From: Mycobacterium sp. GA-1199
GTDB taxonomy: Bacteria > Actinomycetota > Actinomycetes > Mycobacteriales > Mycobacteriaceae
Reading direction: 5' to 3'
Assembly: GCF_001500045.1 (NCBI RefSeq)
Contig: NZ_LQIX01000023.1
Location: forward strand, 62,001-126,000
Length of the DNA stretch: 64,000 bases
The notes under the pieces were generated by a model. That model searched no databases. It saw only the letters and a list, made by a program, of their open reading frames with translations, and was not told where the DNA came from. Of this stretch, positions 17,394 through 25,092 are shown one piece after another; positions within the stretch are counted from its first letter, which is position 1, and each line of letters opens with the position of its first letter. The position numbers and the translations under genes were made by a program.

Positions 17394-18593
17394 TCAGCCG
17401 AGCACCGCGGGCATCGAGTCCCAGCCACGTACCGTCGCCGTCGGTGCCCGCACGGCGTTGTCCGTGTCGATGGTCCAGTCGGGCCAGCGCTTGAGGATCT
17501 CCTCCAGGGCCACCCGGCCTTCGACGCGGGCCAGCGATGCGCCGAGGCAGAAATGCGTGCCCCGCCCGAACGACAGGTGGTTGTTGGCGACGCGGTGGAT
17601 GTCGAACGTGTCCGGATCGTCGAACTTGGCCTCGTCACGGTTCGCCGATCCGCTCATCAACAGCAACGCGCTGCCGGCCGGAATCGTCTGCCCGTGGTAC
17701 ACAACGTCATTGGCGACGTAACGTGCGATGTGGTGTACCGGCGGCTCGTAACGCAGCACCTCCTCGACGGCGTTCGAGATCAGGCGCGGATCGCGGCTCA
17801 ACTCGCGCCGCTGGTCCGGGTGTTCGCCGAGCAGCTTGCCCAGCCAGCCGAACAGCCGGCCAACGGTCTCGGTCCCCGCGTTGGCGATCACGCCGAGGAA
17901 GACCAGAAGCTCGTCGGTGCTCAACCGCCGCACCGCGCCGTCGATGTCGGTGAATTCGACGTTGAGCAGTTCGGTGACCAGATCGTCCGACGGGTTCTGT
18001 TCGCGCCAGGCGACGTAGTCGGCAAACATGTTGCCGTTGAAGTAGTTGTCCTTGCTGACGGGTAACGGCTCACCCGGCTTGTTGCGGAGCCGGCGACCGG
18101 CGACACTGCGCACCGATCGCTGCAGCGAGTCCGGCATGCCGACCAGCATCCCGATGACGCGCATCGGCATCTCGGCGCCGAGGTCCGTGGTGAAGTCGAA
18201 GCGATCACCGTCGCGCAACGGATCCAGGCATGCCCTGCAGAAGTTCCGCACCTGGTCCTCGATGGCCGCCATCTTGCGCGGGGTGAATGCGCGGGAGACC
18301 AACAGGCGGTGCACGGTGTGCAGGGGCGGGTCCTCGTTGATGAACACCCCCAGCGGCATAACCGGTTCGGCCTTGACCACCTCGAGGATGTCGCCCTTGG
18401 CCGAGCTGAGGTTCTCGACGTCGCGCAGCGCCGCCTCCACATCGGCGAACCGGCTCAGGCCCCAGAACCCGAACTTGTCGTTGTAGTACACCGGTGCCTC
18501 GTCGCGCAGCCGTCGGTACACCGGATACGGGTTGACGTCGATCGCCACGTCGTACGGGTCGTAATACAGCTCGTCGGTGATGGGCGCGGTCAC
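17394..18593 (-). CDS. Cytochrome P450
   Basis: 399 residues from GTG at 18593, whose product begins TAPITDELYYDPYDVAID. All family signatures are present: I-helix NAGTETVGR, K-helix EEVLRYEPP (ExxR) and the haem loop FGRGTHFCLGASLAR with the thiolate cysteine. Soluble class I bacterial P450; its ferredoxin and reductase partners are not in the window. The paired operators at 18626-18657 are just upstream. It is clearly a paralogue of the P450 at 25093-26286 (long shared stretches such as LSSAKGDILEVV and VFINEDPPLHT). The substrate is unknown. Confidence 0.92.
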   Translation of the reverse strand: MTAPITDELYYDPYDVAIDVNPYPVYRRLRDEAPVYYNDKFGFWGLSRFADVEAALRDVENLSSAKGDILEVVKAEPVMPLGVFINEDPPLHTVHRLLVSRAFTPRKMAAIEDQVRNFCRACLDPLRDGDRFDFTTDLGAEMPMRVIGMLVGMPDSLQRSVRSVAGRRLRNKPGEPLPVSKDNYFNGNMFADYVAWREQNPSDDLVTELLNVEFTDIDGAVRRLSTDELLVFLGVIANAGTETVGRLFGWLGKLLGEHPDQRRELSRDPRLISNAVEEVLRYEPPVHHIARYVANDVVYHGQTIPAGSALLLMSGSANRDEAKFDDPDTFDIHRVANNHLSFGRGTHFCLGASLARVEGRVALEEILKRWPDWTIDTDNAVRAPTATVRGWDSMPAVLG

Positions 18594-18625
18594 GATGCAA
18601 GCCTTCGAGCCGGAGCTGCGCTTGT

Positions 18626-18657
18626 TGTACGAACGTATGGCATTGTACGATCGTATG
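18626..18657. promoter_or_regulatory. Paired TetR-type operators, locus 2
   Basis: TGTACGAACGTATG (18626-18639) and TGTACGATCGTATG (18644-18657), centres 18 bp apart, lie in the 97-bp gap between the divergent P450 and luciferase-like genes. They probably control both. Confidence 0.75.
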
Positions 18658-18690
18658 GCACAACCGGCGGCGGCGTAAAGGAGCGTGACG

Positions 18691-19554
18691 GTGGACCTCG
18701 GTTTCGTCTCGCTCAACACACCGCGCGACCTCCCACCCGACGTTCTTGCCGTCGAGCTCGAAGCCCGTGGATTCGAGTCGCTGTGGGTCGGCGAACACCC
18801 GCAGATTCCCGTGGCCGCCCGCGACCAGCTCCCCGCCGGCCTACTCGACGCGCAGAAACAGATGTGGGATCCATTCCTGTCGCTGCTGATCGCTGTCCGG
18901 GCGACGACGACGTTACGGGCCGGCACCTCGGTGGTATTGCCGCTGGAGCGCGAATTGTTCACGTTCGCGAAGCAAGTCGCGACTCTGGATCAACTGAGCC
19001 AGGGGCGCCTCGTGCTCGGCGTGGGGGTCGGAATGCGCACGGAACTGGAGACGAGCAGCCCGATCGCGTGGAAGGACCGGTACCGGGCGCTGGCCGACAT
19101 GGTCGCCGCGCTGAAGAAGCTGTGGACCCACGACGAAGCCGAACACCACGGAGAGTTCTACGAATTCGAGCCGGTCTGGTCCCAGCCCAAGCCGTTCCAG
19201 CGGCCGAACCCACCGCTGTTGGCCGCCACCACCGGGCCGAAGGCGACACGCGAGTGCTTGGCCTGGGCTGACGGCTGGCTGCCCGGAGATGCCGCGTTCC
19301 GCGATCTTGCCGCGGCGCTGGCCGACTACCGGCATGCGGCCGAGGACGCGGGCCGCGACCCGGCGACGCTGGACCTGACGGTCATGGCCTGGGGTGACCC
19401 GAAGCCCGAGCGACTCACCCGGTACCGGGACCTCGGCTTCAACCGTGTCGTGCTGGGCGGCGGCCGCCGCGACGGTAACGACCCGTCGACGACGCTGGAC
19501 TACCTGGATCGCTACGCGAGTGTCACCGACGAACTCCGTGGACCGCCAACCTGA
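18691..19554 (+). CDS. LLM-class (luciferase-like) oxidoreductase
   Basis: 287 residues with the luciferase-like TIM barrel: LGFVSLNTPRDL at the N-terminus, GFESLWVGEHP, TSVVLPLERELFTFAKQVATL, QGRLVLGVGVGM. The last block and the LDQLSQGR segment are typical of F420-dependent members common in mycobacteria, so F420 is more likely than FMN. GTG at 18691 has AAGGAG at a good distance, whereas GTG at 18685 would be too close. First gene of an LLM-SDR-VOC run. Confidence 0.85.
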   Translation: MDLGFVSLNTPRDLPPDVLAVELEARGFESLWVGEHPQIPVAARDQLPAGLLDAQKQMWDPFLSLLIAVRATTTLRAGTSVVLPLERELFTFAKQVATLDQLSQGRLVLGVGVGMRTELETSSPIAWKDRYRALADMVAALKKLWTHDEAEHHGEFYEFEPVWSQPKPFQRPNPPLLAATTGPKATRECLAWADGWLPGDAAFRDLAAALADYRHAAEDAGRDPATLDLTVMAWGDPKPERLTRYRDLGFNRVVLGGGRRDGNDPSTTLDYLDRYASVTDELRGPPT

Positions 19555-19585
19555 TAGACCACACCAGAATGGAAAGGACGTGCAT

Positions 19586-20356
19586 GTGAACGACAGATTC
19601 TCGATGGAGGGACGGGTCGCCGTCATCACCGGCGGCGGAACCGGCATCGGCCGCGGTTCGGCACTGACACTGGCCGAGCGCGGCGCCGACATCGTGCTCG
19701 CCGGACGCCGAACCGAACCGCTGAAATCCACCGTCACCGAGATCGAGGCGCTCGGGCGCCGCGCGCTCGCCGTGCCGACGGACGTGACCCAGGCCGACGC
19801 ATGCCGCGAGCTGGTCGCCACGACACTGGCTGAGTTCGGCCGCCTCGACGTGCTGGTGAACAACGCCGGCGGCGGTGAGACGAAGTCGATCATGAAGTGG
19901 ACCGACGATGAATGGCAGCACGTCCTCGACCTGAACCTGTCCAGTGCCTGGTACCTGTCCCGCGCCGCGGTCGAGCCGATGATCAAGCAGGGCAAGGGAG
20001 CGATCGTCAACATCTCGTCGGGCGCCAGCCTGCTGGCCATGCCCCAGGCGGTCGCCTACGCCGCGGCCAAGGCCGGACTGAACAACCTGACCGGATCGAT
20101 GGCGGCCGCCTGGACCCGCAAAGGCGTGCGGGTCAACGCGATCGCCTGCGGAGCGATTCGTACGCCGGGCCTCGAATCCGACGCTGCGCGCCAGGGTTTC
20201 GACATCGACATGATCGGCCAGACGAATGGTGCCGGGCGTGTCGGCGAACCCGACGAGATCGGCCACGGCGTGCTGTTCTTCGCCTCCGATGCCTCCAGCT
20301 TCTGTTCGGGCCAGACGCTGTACATGCACGGCGGCCCCGGTCCGGCGGGGGTGTGA
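19586..20356 (+). CDS. SDR family oxidoreductase
   Basis: 256 residues: GGGTGIG, VNNAGGGE, catalytic serine in NISSGAS, Y/K in AYAAAK and a C-terminal SGQTLYMHGG. GTG at 19586 follows GGAAAGGA at a normal distance. Upstream frames overlap the luciferase-like gene. Its stop is one base before the ATG of the VOC gene. Confidence 0.87.
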   Translation: MNDRFSMEGRVAVITGGGTGIGRGSALTLAERGADIVLAGRRTEPLKSTVTEIEALGRRALAVPTDVTQADACRELVATTLAEFGRLDVLVNNAGGGETKSIMKWTDDEWQHVLDLNLSSAWYLSRAAVEPMIKQGKGAIVNISSGASLLAMPQAVAYAAAKAGLNNLTGSMAAAWTRKGVRVNAIACGAIRTPGLESDAARQGFDIDMIGQTNGAGRVGEPDEIGHGVLFFASDASSFCSGQTLYMHGGPGPAGV

Positions 20357-20357
20357 C

Positions 20358-20789
20358 ATGGGTGTCAGTCATGTCGGTCTGCGCGTGCGCGACATCGACG
20401 CCTCGAAGCGGTTCTACGAAGCACTCGGCTTCACCGAGGTGAAAAGGTTGACCATCCCCGACGAGATGGCAGCCGGGCTTCTTCCGCTCTCACCGCCGAT
20501 CGGATTCGAAGCCGCCTATCTGCAGCAGGAGGACGGCTTCGTCTTGCAACTGCTGACGTTCTCGGGGCACCCGGCACCCGATGAGCCTGAACGCGGCATG
20601 GTCGGTGCAGGCCTGACGCACCTGTCGATCGCCGTCGACGACATCGCCGCGGCACAGGCGGCGCTCACCTCCGCCGGCGGCACGATCGTCGCCGACCCCG
20701 GCGGCGGATTCGCCTGCATGGCCCGCGATCCCGAGGGTCAGCTGATCGAGTTGGTGCATAACAAGGTGCGACCGGTGCCGCCCGCCTGA
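20358..20789 (+). CDS. VOC / glyoxalase-family protein
   Basis: 143 residues with two beta-alpha-beta-beta-beta units: GVSHVGLRVRDIDASKRFYE and, in the second half, LTHLSIAVDDIAAAQAAL, ending DPEGQLIELVH. Candidate metal ligands are H5, H in LTHLS and E in LIEL. Such proteins serve as extradiol dioxygenases, epimerases or lyases in catabolic operons. Stop converges on the UGA-containing P450 with four bases between. Confidence 0.84.
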   Translation: MGVSHVGLRVRDIDASKRFYEALGFTEVKRLTIPDEMAAGLLPLSPPIGFEAAYLQQEDGFVLQLLTFSGHPAPDEPERGMVGAGLTHLSIAVDDIAAAQAALTSAGGTIVADPGGGFACMARDPEGQLIELVHNKVRPVPPA

Positions 20790-20793
20790 TCGG

Positions 20794-22146
20794 CTAGAAA
20801 TCGATCACCGCAGCGTCTTTGCGCTCGGTGATCGGGCGGGCCAGGCCCTGCTCGTCACAGATGCGCTGCAGACGGTCGACCGTTTCGTCCAGTCCCGGTC
20901 CAAGCGCCCGACCGGGCGTGAAGGTCGCGGGCAGGTGACGCATGCCCTGGATGACGCCGATGGTGTCGTAGTGAACGGTGCCGTCCGGATCGCACCGGTA
21001 GTCGGGCATACGGTCGAGCACCGCGCACAGCATGGATTTGAACACCGTCCGGGCGACGTTGGAACCGATTCATCGGTGTACCCCGAGCCCGAAACTGAAG
21101 TGCCGGTTCGCCTTCCGGTCGAGAACGAGGTCATCGGGATCGTCGAACAGAGATGGGTCACGATTCGCCATCGCCCACGACAGCCACAGGCGCTCGCCCT
21201 CTTTCAGCGTGACGCCGTCGAGGTCCATGTCCTCCGAGATCGTCCGGGCATCACCCGGCGCGGGGGTGAAGTAGCGCAAGAACTCCTCGGTGGCCGGGTT
21301 GAGCAACGCCGCACGTTGCGTGCTGAGCCGCTCGCGTTGGTGGGTGTGCTCACCGAGCCACTCGAGTGTGTGTGCGGTCAGAGCCGTCGTGGTGTCGAAG
21401 CCTCCACCGATGAGCAGGTTGAGCATGCCGATGAGCTCGATATCGGGTGGCGCCTCACCGTCGATCCGTAACCGGGCCAGCGCGTCGATGATGCCCGGAC
21501 GCGGGTTGTCGCGGATCTCGGCGAGATTGGTGAACAGGTCGACGCCCATCGCCATGTACAACTCCCGAACGCGTTCTGCATCGGGTGAGTCCGGCGGGGT
21601 GTAGACCGACGCGTGTGCCGGTTCGTTGTACATCCGCCACTTGGCCAGTGGGACTCCCAGCATGGCCAGGGTCAACACCGCGGGCACGACATTCGCGAGG
21701 TCGTCGACGAAATCGATTCGGCCCGACTCGATGTGGTCGTCCAGGCAGGCGCGTACCACCTCGTCGACGAACGGCTGCCACCGCTTGACCGCTGCCGGAG
21801 ACAGGTAGGGGTTCAACGCGTCGCGGTAGTAGCGGTGCTCGGGGTCGTCCATCTCCAGCATGCCGCCGCGGAAATTGCCCGCATCGAGCATGGTCGGAAT
21901 CGAGATGCCCTTGTAGCCGCGCCGCTCGTTGTGCACATCGTGGTCGTTGGAAACGTGCGGGCACCGGGCGAGTTCGAAGACCTCGTGACCACCCGCGGCG
22001 ACCCAGTGCCCGCCGTAGGTGCCGGTCCACGCGAGCGGGCATTTGCGATGCATATCGTGGGTGATGTTCAGAAACTGGCTGCGGTACTCCGGTCGGTGGC
22101 GGTCGAAGTGGTACTCGCGCCGTGCGATCTCGTCTGTTGTACTCAC
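20794..22146 (-). CDS. Cytochrome P450 with in-frame UGA at the haem-cysteine codon
   Basis: One frame runs from GTG at 22146 to TAG at 20794 (451 codons) and is interrupted only by a TGA at 21070-21072, codon 359. Before it the frame reads NRHFSFGLGVHR and after it IGSNVARTVFKSML, so the TGA falls exactly where the P450 signature FGxGxHRC(I/L)G requires the haem-thiolate cysteine. The rest is intact: I-helix GGGFDTTTAL, ExxR in EEFLRYF, a 90-residue C-terminus. TGC or TGT to TGA is one base change. Either UGA is read as selenocysteine, giving a selenolate-ligated haem, or this is a nonsense allele. The start overlaps the SDR stop (GTGA), with GGAGGAG upstream; the SDR and P450 are one unit under the operators at 22919-22949. 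Confidence 0.85.
21035..21072 (-). other. UGA codon and candidate bacterial SECIS hairpin
   Basis: Numbering the U of UGA as +1, I can pair +7 to +10 with +35 to +38 (one G-U), +13 to +15 with +30 to +32, and +16 to +18 with +24 to +26, leaving a three-base bulge GGU and a five-base loop GCCCG at +19 to +23. A hairpin just after UGA with a short loop that begins with G is the layout of a bacterial SECIS element. The pairing was done by eye in GC-rich sequence, so chance is a real alternative. Confidence 0.35.
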
Positions 22147-22895
22147 AGCACCGCTCCTCCGTTTACTCCGATGACCTGACCGGTGACGTAACCCGCACCC
22201 TCCGAGCACAAGAACGCACAGGTGGCCGCCACATCGTCGGGAGCGCCGAGTCGTCCGGCCGGTATCGCGCGCACCAGCATCTCGGCCGGCGGCAGCTTCT
22301 TGGCGCGCTGTTGTTCGCGCAACATCGGGGTGTCGATGACGAACGGCGGGACGGTGTTGGCGGTGATTCCCCTCGCCGCATACTCCGCGGCGACCGTCTT
22401 GGTCATCGCGATGACCCCACCCTTGGTCGCCGAGTAGTGACCCTGACGGACGGCGCCGTTCTGACCCGCGGCCGACGAGATCGTCACGATCCGCCCCCAC
22501 TGCGATGCGACCATGTCGGGCAGCGCGGCCTGTATGCACAGGAAGGTGCCCGTCAGATTGACCGCGAGGTAGCGGTTCCACTCGTCGAGGGTGATCTCCT
22601 CGAACTTGGTGAACCCGGCCAACGCGGCACTGGTCACGAGAATTTCGGTCGGGCCCAACGACTTCCGTGCCGTCTCGAACGCTCGATGCACGGCTGCCTG
22701 ATCGGATACGTCGGCACAGATACCGACCGCGTGGGCTCCCGCAGCCTGCAGATCGTCGGCGACCTGGAATGCGGAGTCACCGTTGACATCCAGCACCGCG
22801 ACGGAATGCCCTGCCCGGGCGAGATGTTCGGCTATCGAGCGGCCCAGCCCCGAGCCGCCGCCGGTGACCACTGCCACGCGGTTCACGTCGTCCAT
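22143..22895 (-). CDS. SDR family oxidoreductase (FabG-like)
   Basis: 250 residues: GGGSGLG, TSAALAG in place of NNAG, TISSAAGQNG with the catalytic serine, Y/K in HYSATK, and a final GQVIGVNGG. The operators at 22919-22949 are immediately upstream. Its stop codon overlaps the GTG of the P450 by four bases, which implies translational coupling and suggests that it oxidises the hydroxylated product of that P450. Confidence 0.88.
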   Translation of the reverse strand: MDDVNRVAVVTGGGSGLGRSIAEHLARAGHSVAVLDVNGDSAFQVADDLQAAGAHAVGICADVSDQAAVHRAFETARKSLGPTEILVTSAALAGFTKFEEITLDEWNRYLAVNLTGTFLCIQAALPDMVASQWGRIVTISSAAGQNGAVRQGHYSATKGGVIAMTKTVAAEYAARGITANTVPPFVIDTPMLREQQRAKKLPPAEMLVRAIPAGRLGAPDDVAATCAFLCSEGAGYVTGQVIGVNGGAVL

Positions 22896-22918
22896 CCCCT
22901 CGCCATAGCACTGCCTGC

Positions 22919-22949
22919 TGTACGAACGTACAACCTATGCAGTCGTATA
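22919..22949. promoter_or_regulatory. Paired TetR-type operators, locus 3 (autoregulatory position)
   Basis: TGTACGAACGTACA (22919-22932) is a perfect palindrome apart from the two central bases. TATGCAGTCGTATA (22936-22949) is a weaker copy with a good right half only. Centres are 17 bp apart. They sit between the TetR gene and the SDR-P450 operon on the same strand, so they control that operon; read-through from the regulator gene may also be affected. Confidence 0.7.
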
Positions 22950-22955
22950 GCAAGG

Positions 22956-23588
22956 TCAGCGGCGAGCGGTCGAGTCCTTCCGCGGCTTGCGACGCGCGGG
23001 CCGCGGTTCGATCGCGTCGAGGTATTTCTCGACCGCCTTGACGACCTCGGTGTGGGCGGCGTCGACGCCGACACCCTCTTCGAGGTTGAGGAACTTGGGG
23101 ATTCCGGTGATCAGCAGGACGGCGGCGCCCAGCGACAGGTCGCCATCCAACCGGGTGCGAGCGCCGTACCGCTGTGCCAGCGCGTCGATCTGGATCTTGC
23201 GGACCCGGTTGGTTACCTCGGCGATCTCCGAGGCGATGGACTTCCGATGGTTGCCCAGGGCCATGAACTCGGTGATCAGTGCGCCGGTCGCCTCGTCCCA
23301 GCTGTACTCCCACAGAGCGTGCAACGGGTCCTCGGACCGCGTCTCGAGCGCCTTGCTCAGCACCGCGAGGTTGCGCTCGGAGTAGCGGCGGATCGCGGCG
23401 AGGAAAATGTCGTCGAGCGAGGGGAAGTAGTACTGCACCAGGCTCGCGGTGACGCCCGCTCGGGCCGCCAGCGCGCGGTAGCTCACGCTGGCATATCCCT
23501 CTTCGAGCATCATCTTCTCGACGGAGTCGAGCAGGGTGTCACGCGTCTTGGACGTCTCCGCGCCGACGCGGCGGGGCGCTGCTGCCAT
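22956..23588 (-). CDS. TetR-family transcriptional regulator
   Basis: 210 residues from ATG at 23588 (GAGGT upstream; GTG two codons earlier is possible). An N-terminal TetR helix-turn-helix is seen in TRDTLLDSVEKMMLEEGYAS, then SYRALAARAGVTASLVQYYF. The ligand-binding C-terminal domain is unremarkable, ending in a basic tail RPARRKPRKD. It lies in the middle of the cluster whose intergenic gaps carry nine copies of one palindrome, so it is the presumed pathway repressor, released by a pathway intermediate. It is not KstR: the palindrome differs from the published KstR and KstR2 sites. Confidence 0.88.
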   Translation of the reverse strand: MAAAPRRVGAETSKTRDTLLDSVEKMMLEEGYASVSYRALAARAGVTASLVQYYFPSLDDIFLAAIRRYSERNLAVLSKALETRSEDPLHALWEYSWDEATGALITEFMALGNHRKSIASEIAEVTNRVRKIQIDALAQRYGARTRLDGDLSLGAAVLLITGIPKFLNLEEGVGVDAAHTEVVKAVEKYLDAIEPRPARRKPRKDSTARR

Positions 23589-23642
23589 CGTCACCTCTCA
23601 GATTGGCTGACGAACATTCTCGCACCCGTCGCGCCGCGGCCC

Positions 23643-25013
23643 TCAGCTGAACATGCCTCGATATCCGAACGCCGGATGTCGTGGGCTGATGTGGGGGTCG
23701 TCTGCGTCGAAGATCTTCTCCCGCAGAGTGCCGGGCCGGTACTCGGCCTGCATCAGGCCCTTGTCCTGGAGCACCGGTACGACGTGGTCGAAGAACTCGT
23801 CGTAGCTCTCCGGCATCAGCATGTTCATGATCTGCACGCCGTCCGACCCGGCGGCCTGGAACTCGAGCAACCGGGTCGCGATGGTCTCCGGCGATCCGAC
23901 CACCATCTGCGGCAACGACATCGTCGACAGGAAGTCGTTGATGGTCGGCGTTCCGCCGTCGGGCCACGCGTTGATCAACGAGAGAAACGCTCCGCGGATC
24001 CCCGGCATCTCGTCGATGAGATCGACCAGCGGTGTCGCCGGGTCGTACTGACCCAGGTCCATGCCGCTCAGGCTGGCGAAGTACGCGGTCTGCGCCTCGG
24101 CGCTGCGCCACTGTTCCAGCTCCATCCATTTGCGGTTGGCCTCCTCGTCGGTGGAACCGACGACGAACATCAGCCCCTGCAGGAACAAGATGTCCGCTTC
24201 GGAGCGCCCGTGCTGGCGTGCCAATCCCCGCACGGTGGCGACCTGCTGGGCGATGGTCTCGGGGGTGAACGCCGACAGGAACATCAGTTCGGCGTGATGG
24301 GCTGCGAATTCGAGGCCCGCAGGCGAGCCGCCGGCTTGTGCCAGCAGTGGGACCCGTTGCGGCGACGGCTCCATCAGGTTGTAACCGCGAACGCTGTAGC
24401 GCTGTCCGACGTGATTGATCTCGTGCACCTTCGCCGGATCGGTGTAGACACCGCGTGCCGGGTCGTCGACCACCGCGCCGACGTCCCAGGACCCTTCCCA
24501 CAGTTTGTAGGCGACGTCGACGTACTCCTTCGCCCACTCGTAACGGTCGTCGTGTGACATCCCGCCGGGCACACCGAGATTGGCGAAAGCGCGCTCATTG
24601 GCCGAGGTGACGATGTTCCAGCCGACCCGGCCGCCGCTGAGATGGTCGAGCGTGGAAACCTGTCTGGCGAAAACGAAAGGGTGCTGCTGGATCACCGAAC
24701 TCGTGTAGAGGAACCCGATGTGCTCGGTCTCGCGTGCGAGCGCGGGGATCAGCATCGTGCAGTCGCCGATCGGCACGTTCATGGCCTGTTCGAAGACCAC
24801 GTCGCCCGACCCGTTGTACTCGCCCTGCACACCGAGCGTGTCGGTGAAGAAGAACGCGTCGATCTTGGCGGCCTCGGCCTTGCGCGCCAGGTCCGTCCAC
24901 AGGTCGAAGGTCTTGAAATCCCGGTTGCGGGCGCGCGGATGCCGCCAGCCGCCGTGGAAGTTGTGACCGACCGAGTTCATCACGAGCAGGGTGAAGATCA
25001 TGCGCTTGGCCAT
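23643..25013 (-). CDS. NtaA/SnaA/DszA-type flavin-dependent monooxygenase
   Basis: 456 residues, the usual size for this FMNH2-dependent luciferase-like subfamily. Seen: FTLLVMNSVGHNFHGGWRHP, the family block FFFTDTLGVQGEYNG, ARQVSTLDHLSGGRVGWNIV with SANERAFANLG, and LAQAGGSPAGLEFAAHHAE. Known members open nitrilotriacetate, pristinamycin or dibenzothiophene sulfone with a separate flavin reductase; none is encoded here. Divergent from the P450 at 25093 with the operators at 25036-25071 between them. Confidence 0.87.
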   Translation of the reverse strand: MAKRMIFTLLVMNSVGHNFHGGWRHPRARNRDFKTFDLWTDLARKAEAAKIDAFFFTDTLGVQGEYNGSGDVVFEQAMNVPIGDCTMLIPALARETEHIGFLYTSSVIQQHPFVFARQVSTLDHLSGGRVGWNIVTSANERAFANLGVPGGMSHDDRYEWAKEYVDVAYKLWEGSWDVGAVVDDPARGVYTDPAKVHEINHVGQRYSVRGYNLMEPSPQRVPLLAQAGGSPAGLEFAAHHAELMFLSAFTPETIAQQVATVRGLARQHGRSEADILFLQGLMFVVGSTDEEANRKWMELEQWRSAEAQTAYFASLSGMDLGQYDPATPLVDLIDEMPGIRGAFLSLINAWPDGGTPTINDFLSTMSLPQMVVGSPETIATRLLEFQAAGSDGVQIMNMLMPESYDEFFDHVVPVLQDKGLMQAEYRPGTLREKIFDADDPHISPRHPAFGYRGMFS

Positions 25014-25035
25014 CGACTCGCTCCTTCTTCGTCCC

Positions 25036-25071
25036 TATACGACCGTACAGCCGATGCTATATGCTCGTACA
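25036..25071. promoter_or_regulatory. Paired TetR-type operators, locus 4
   Basis: TATACGACCGTACA (25036-25049) and TATATGCTCGTACA (25058-25071), centres 22 bp apart, fill most of the 79-bp gap between the divergent NtaA-like and P450 genes. The second has a degenerate left half. They end 22 bases before the P450 GTG. Confidence 0.72.
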
Positions 25072-25092
25072 AACTTTCCGAGGAGAAACGGT

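Noticed and set aside
18601..18660. KstR-type regulation of the P450 cluster
   Set aside because: The palindromes (TGTACG-NN-CGTA) do not fit the AAC/GTT pattern of KstR sites or the AAG/CTT pattern of KstR2.
20794..21072. Separate small gene made of the last 92 codons of the P450
   Set aside because: It lacks its own ribosome site and fold; it is plainly the P450 C-terminus and continues the same frame after UGA.
21070..21072. Frameshift in the UGA P450 instead of a point stop
   Set aside because: Both sides of the TGA are in the same frame and match the family residue for residue, so no indel is needed.
22122..24557. Very long open frame (811 codons) on the plus strand
   Set aside because: It runs antisense to the SDR, TetR and NtaA-like genes, is rich in Arg/His/Gly/Asp typical of antisense GC-rich frames and has no family motif.
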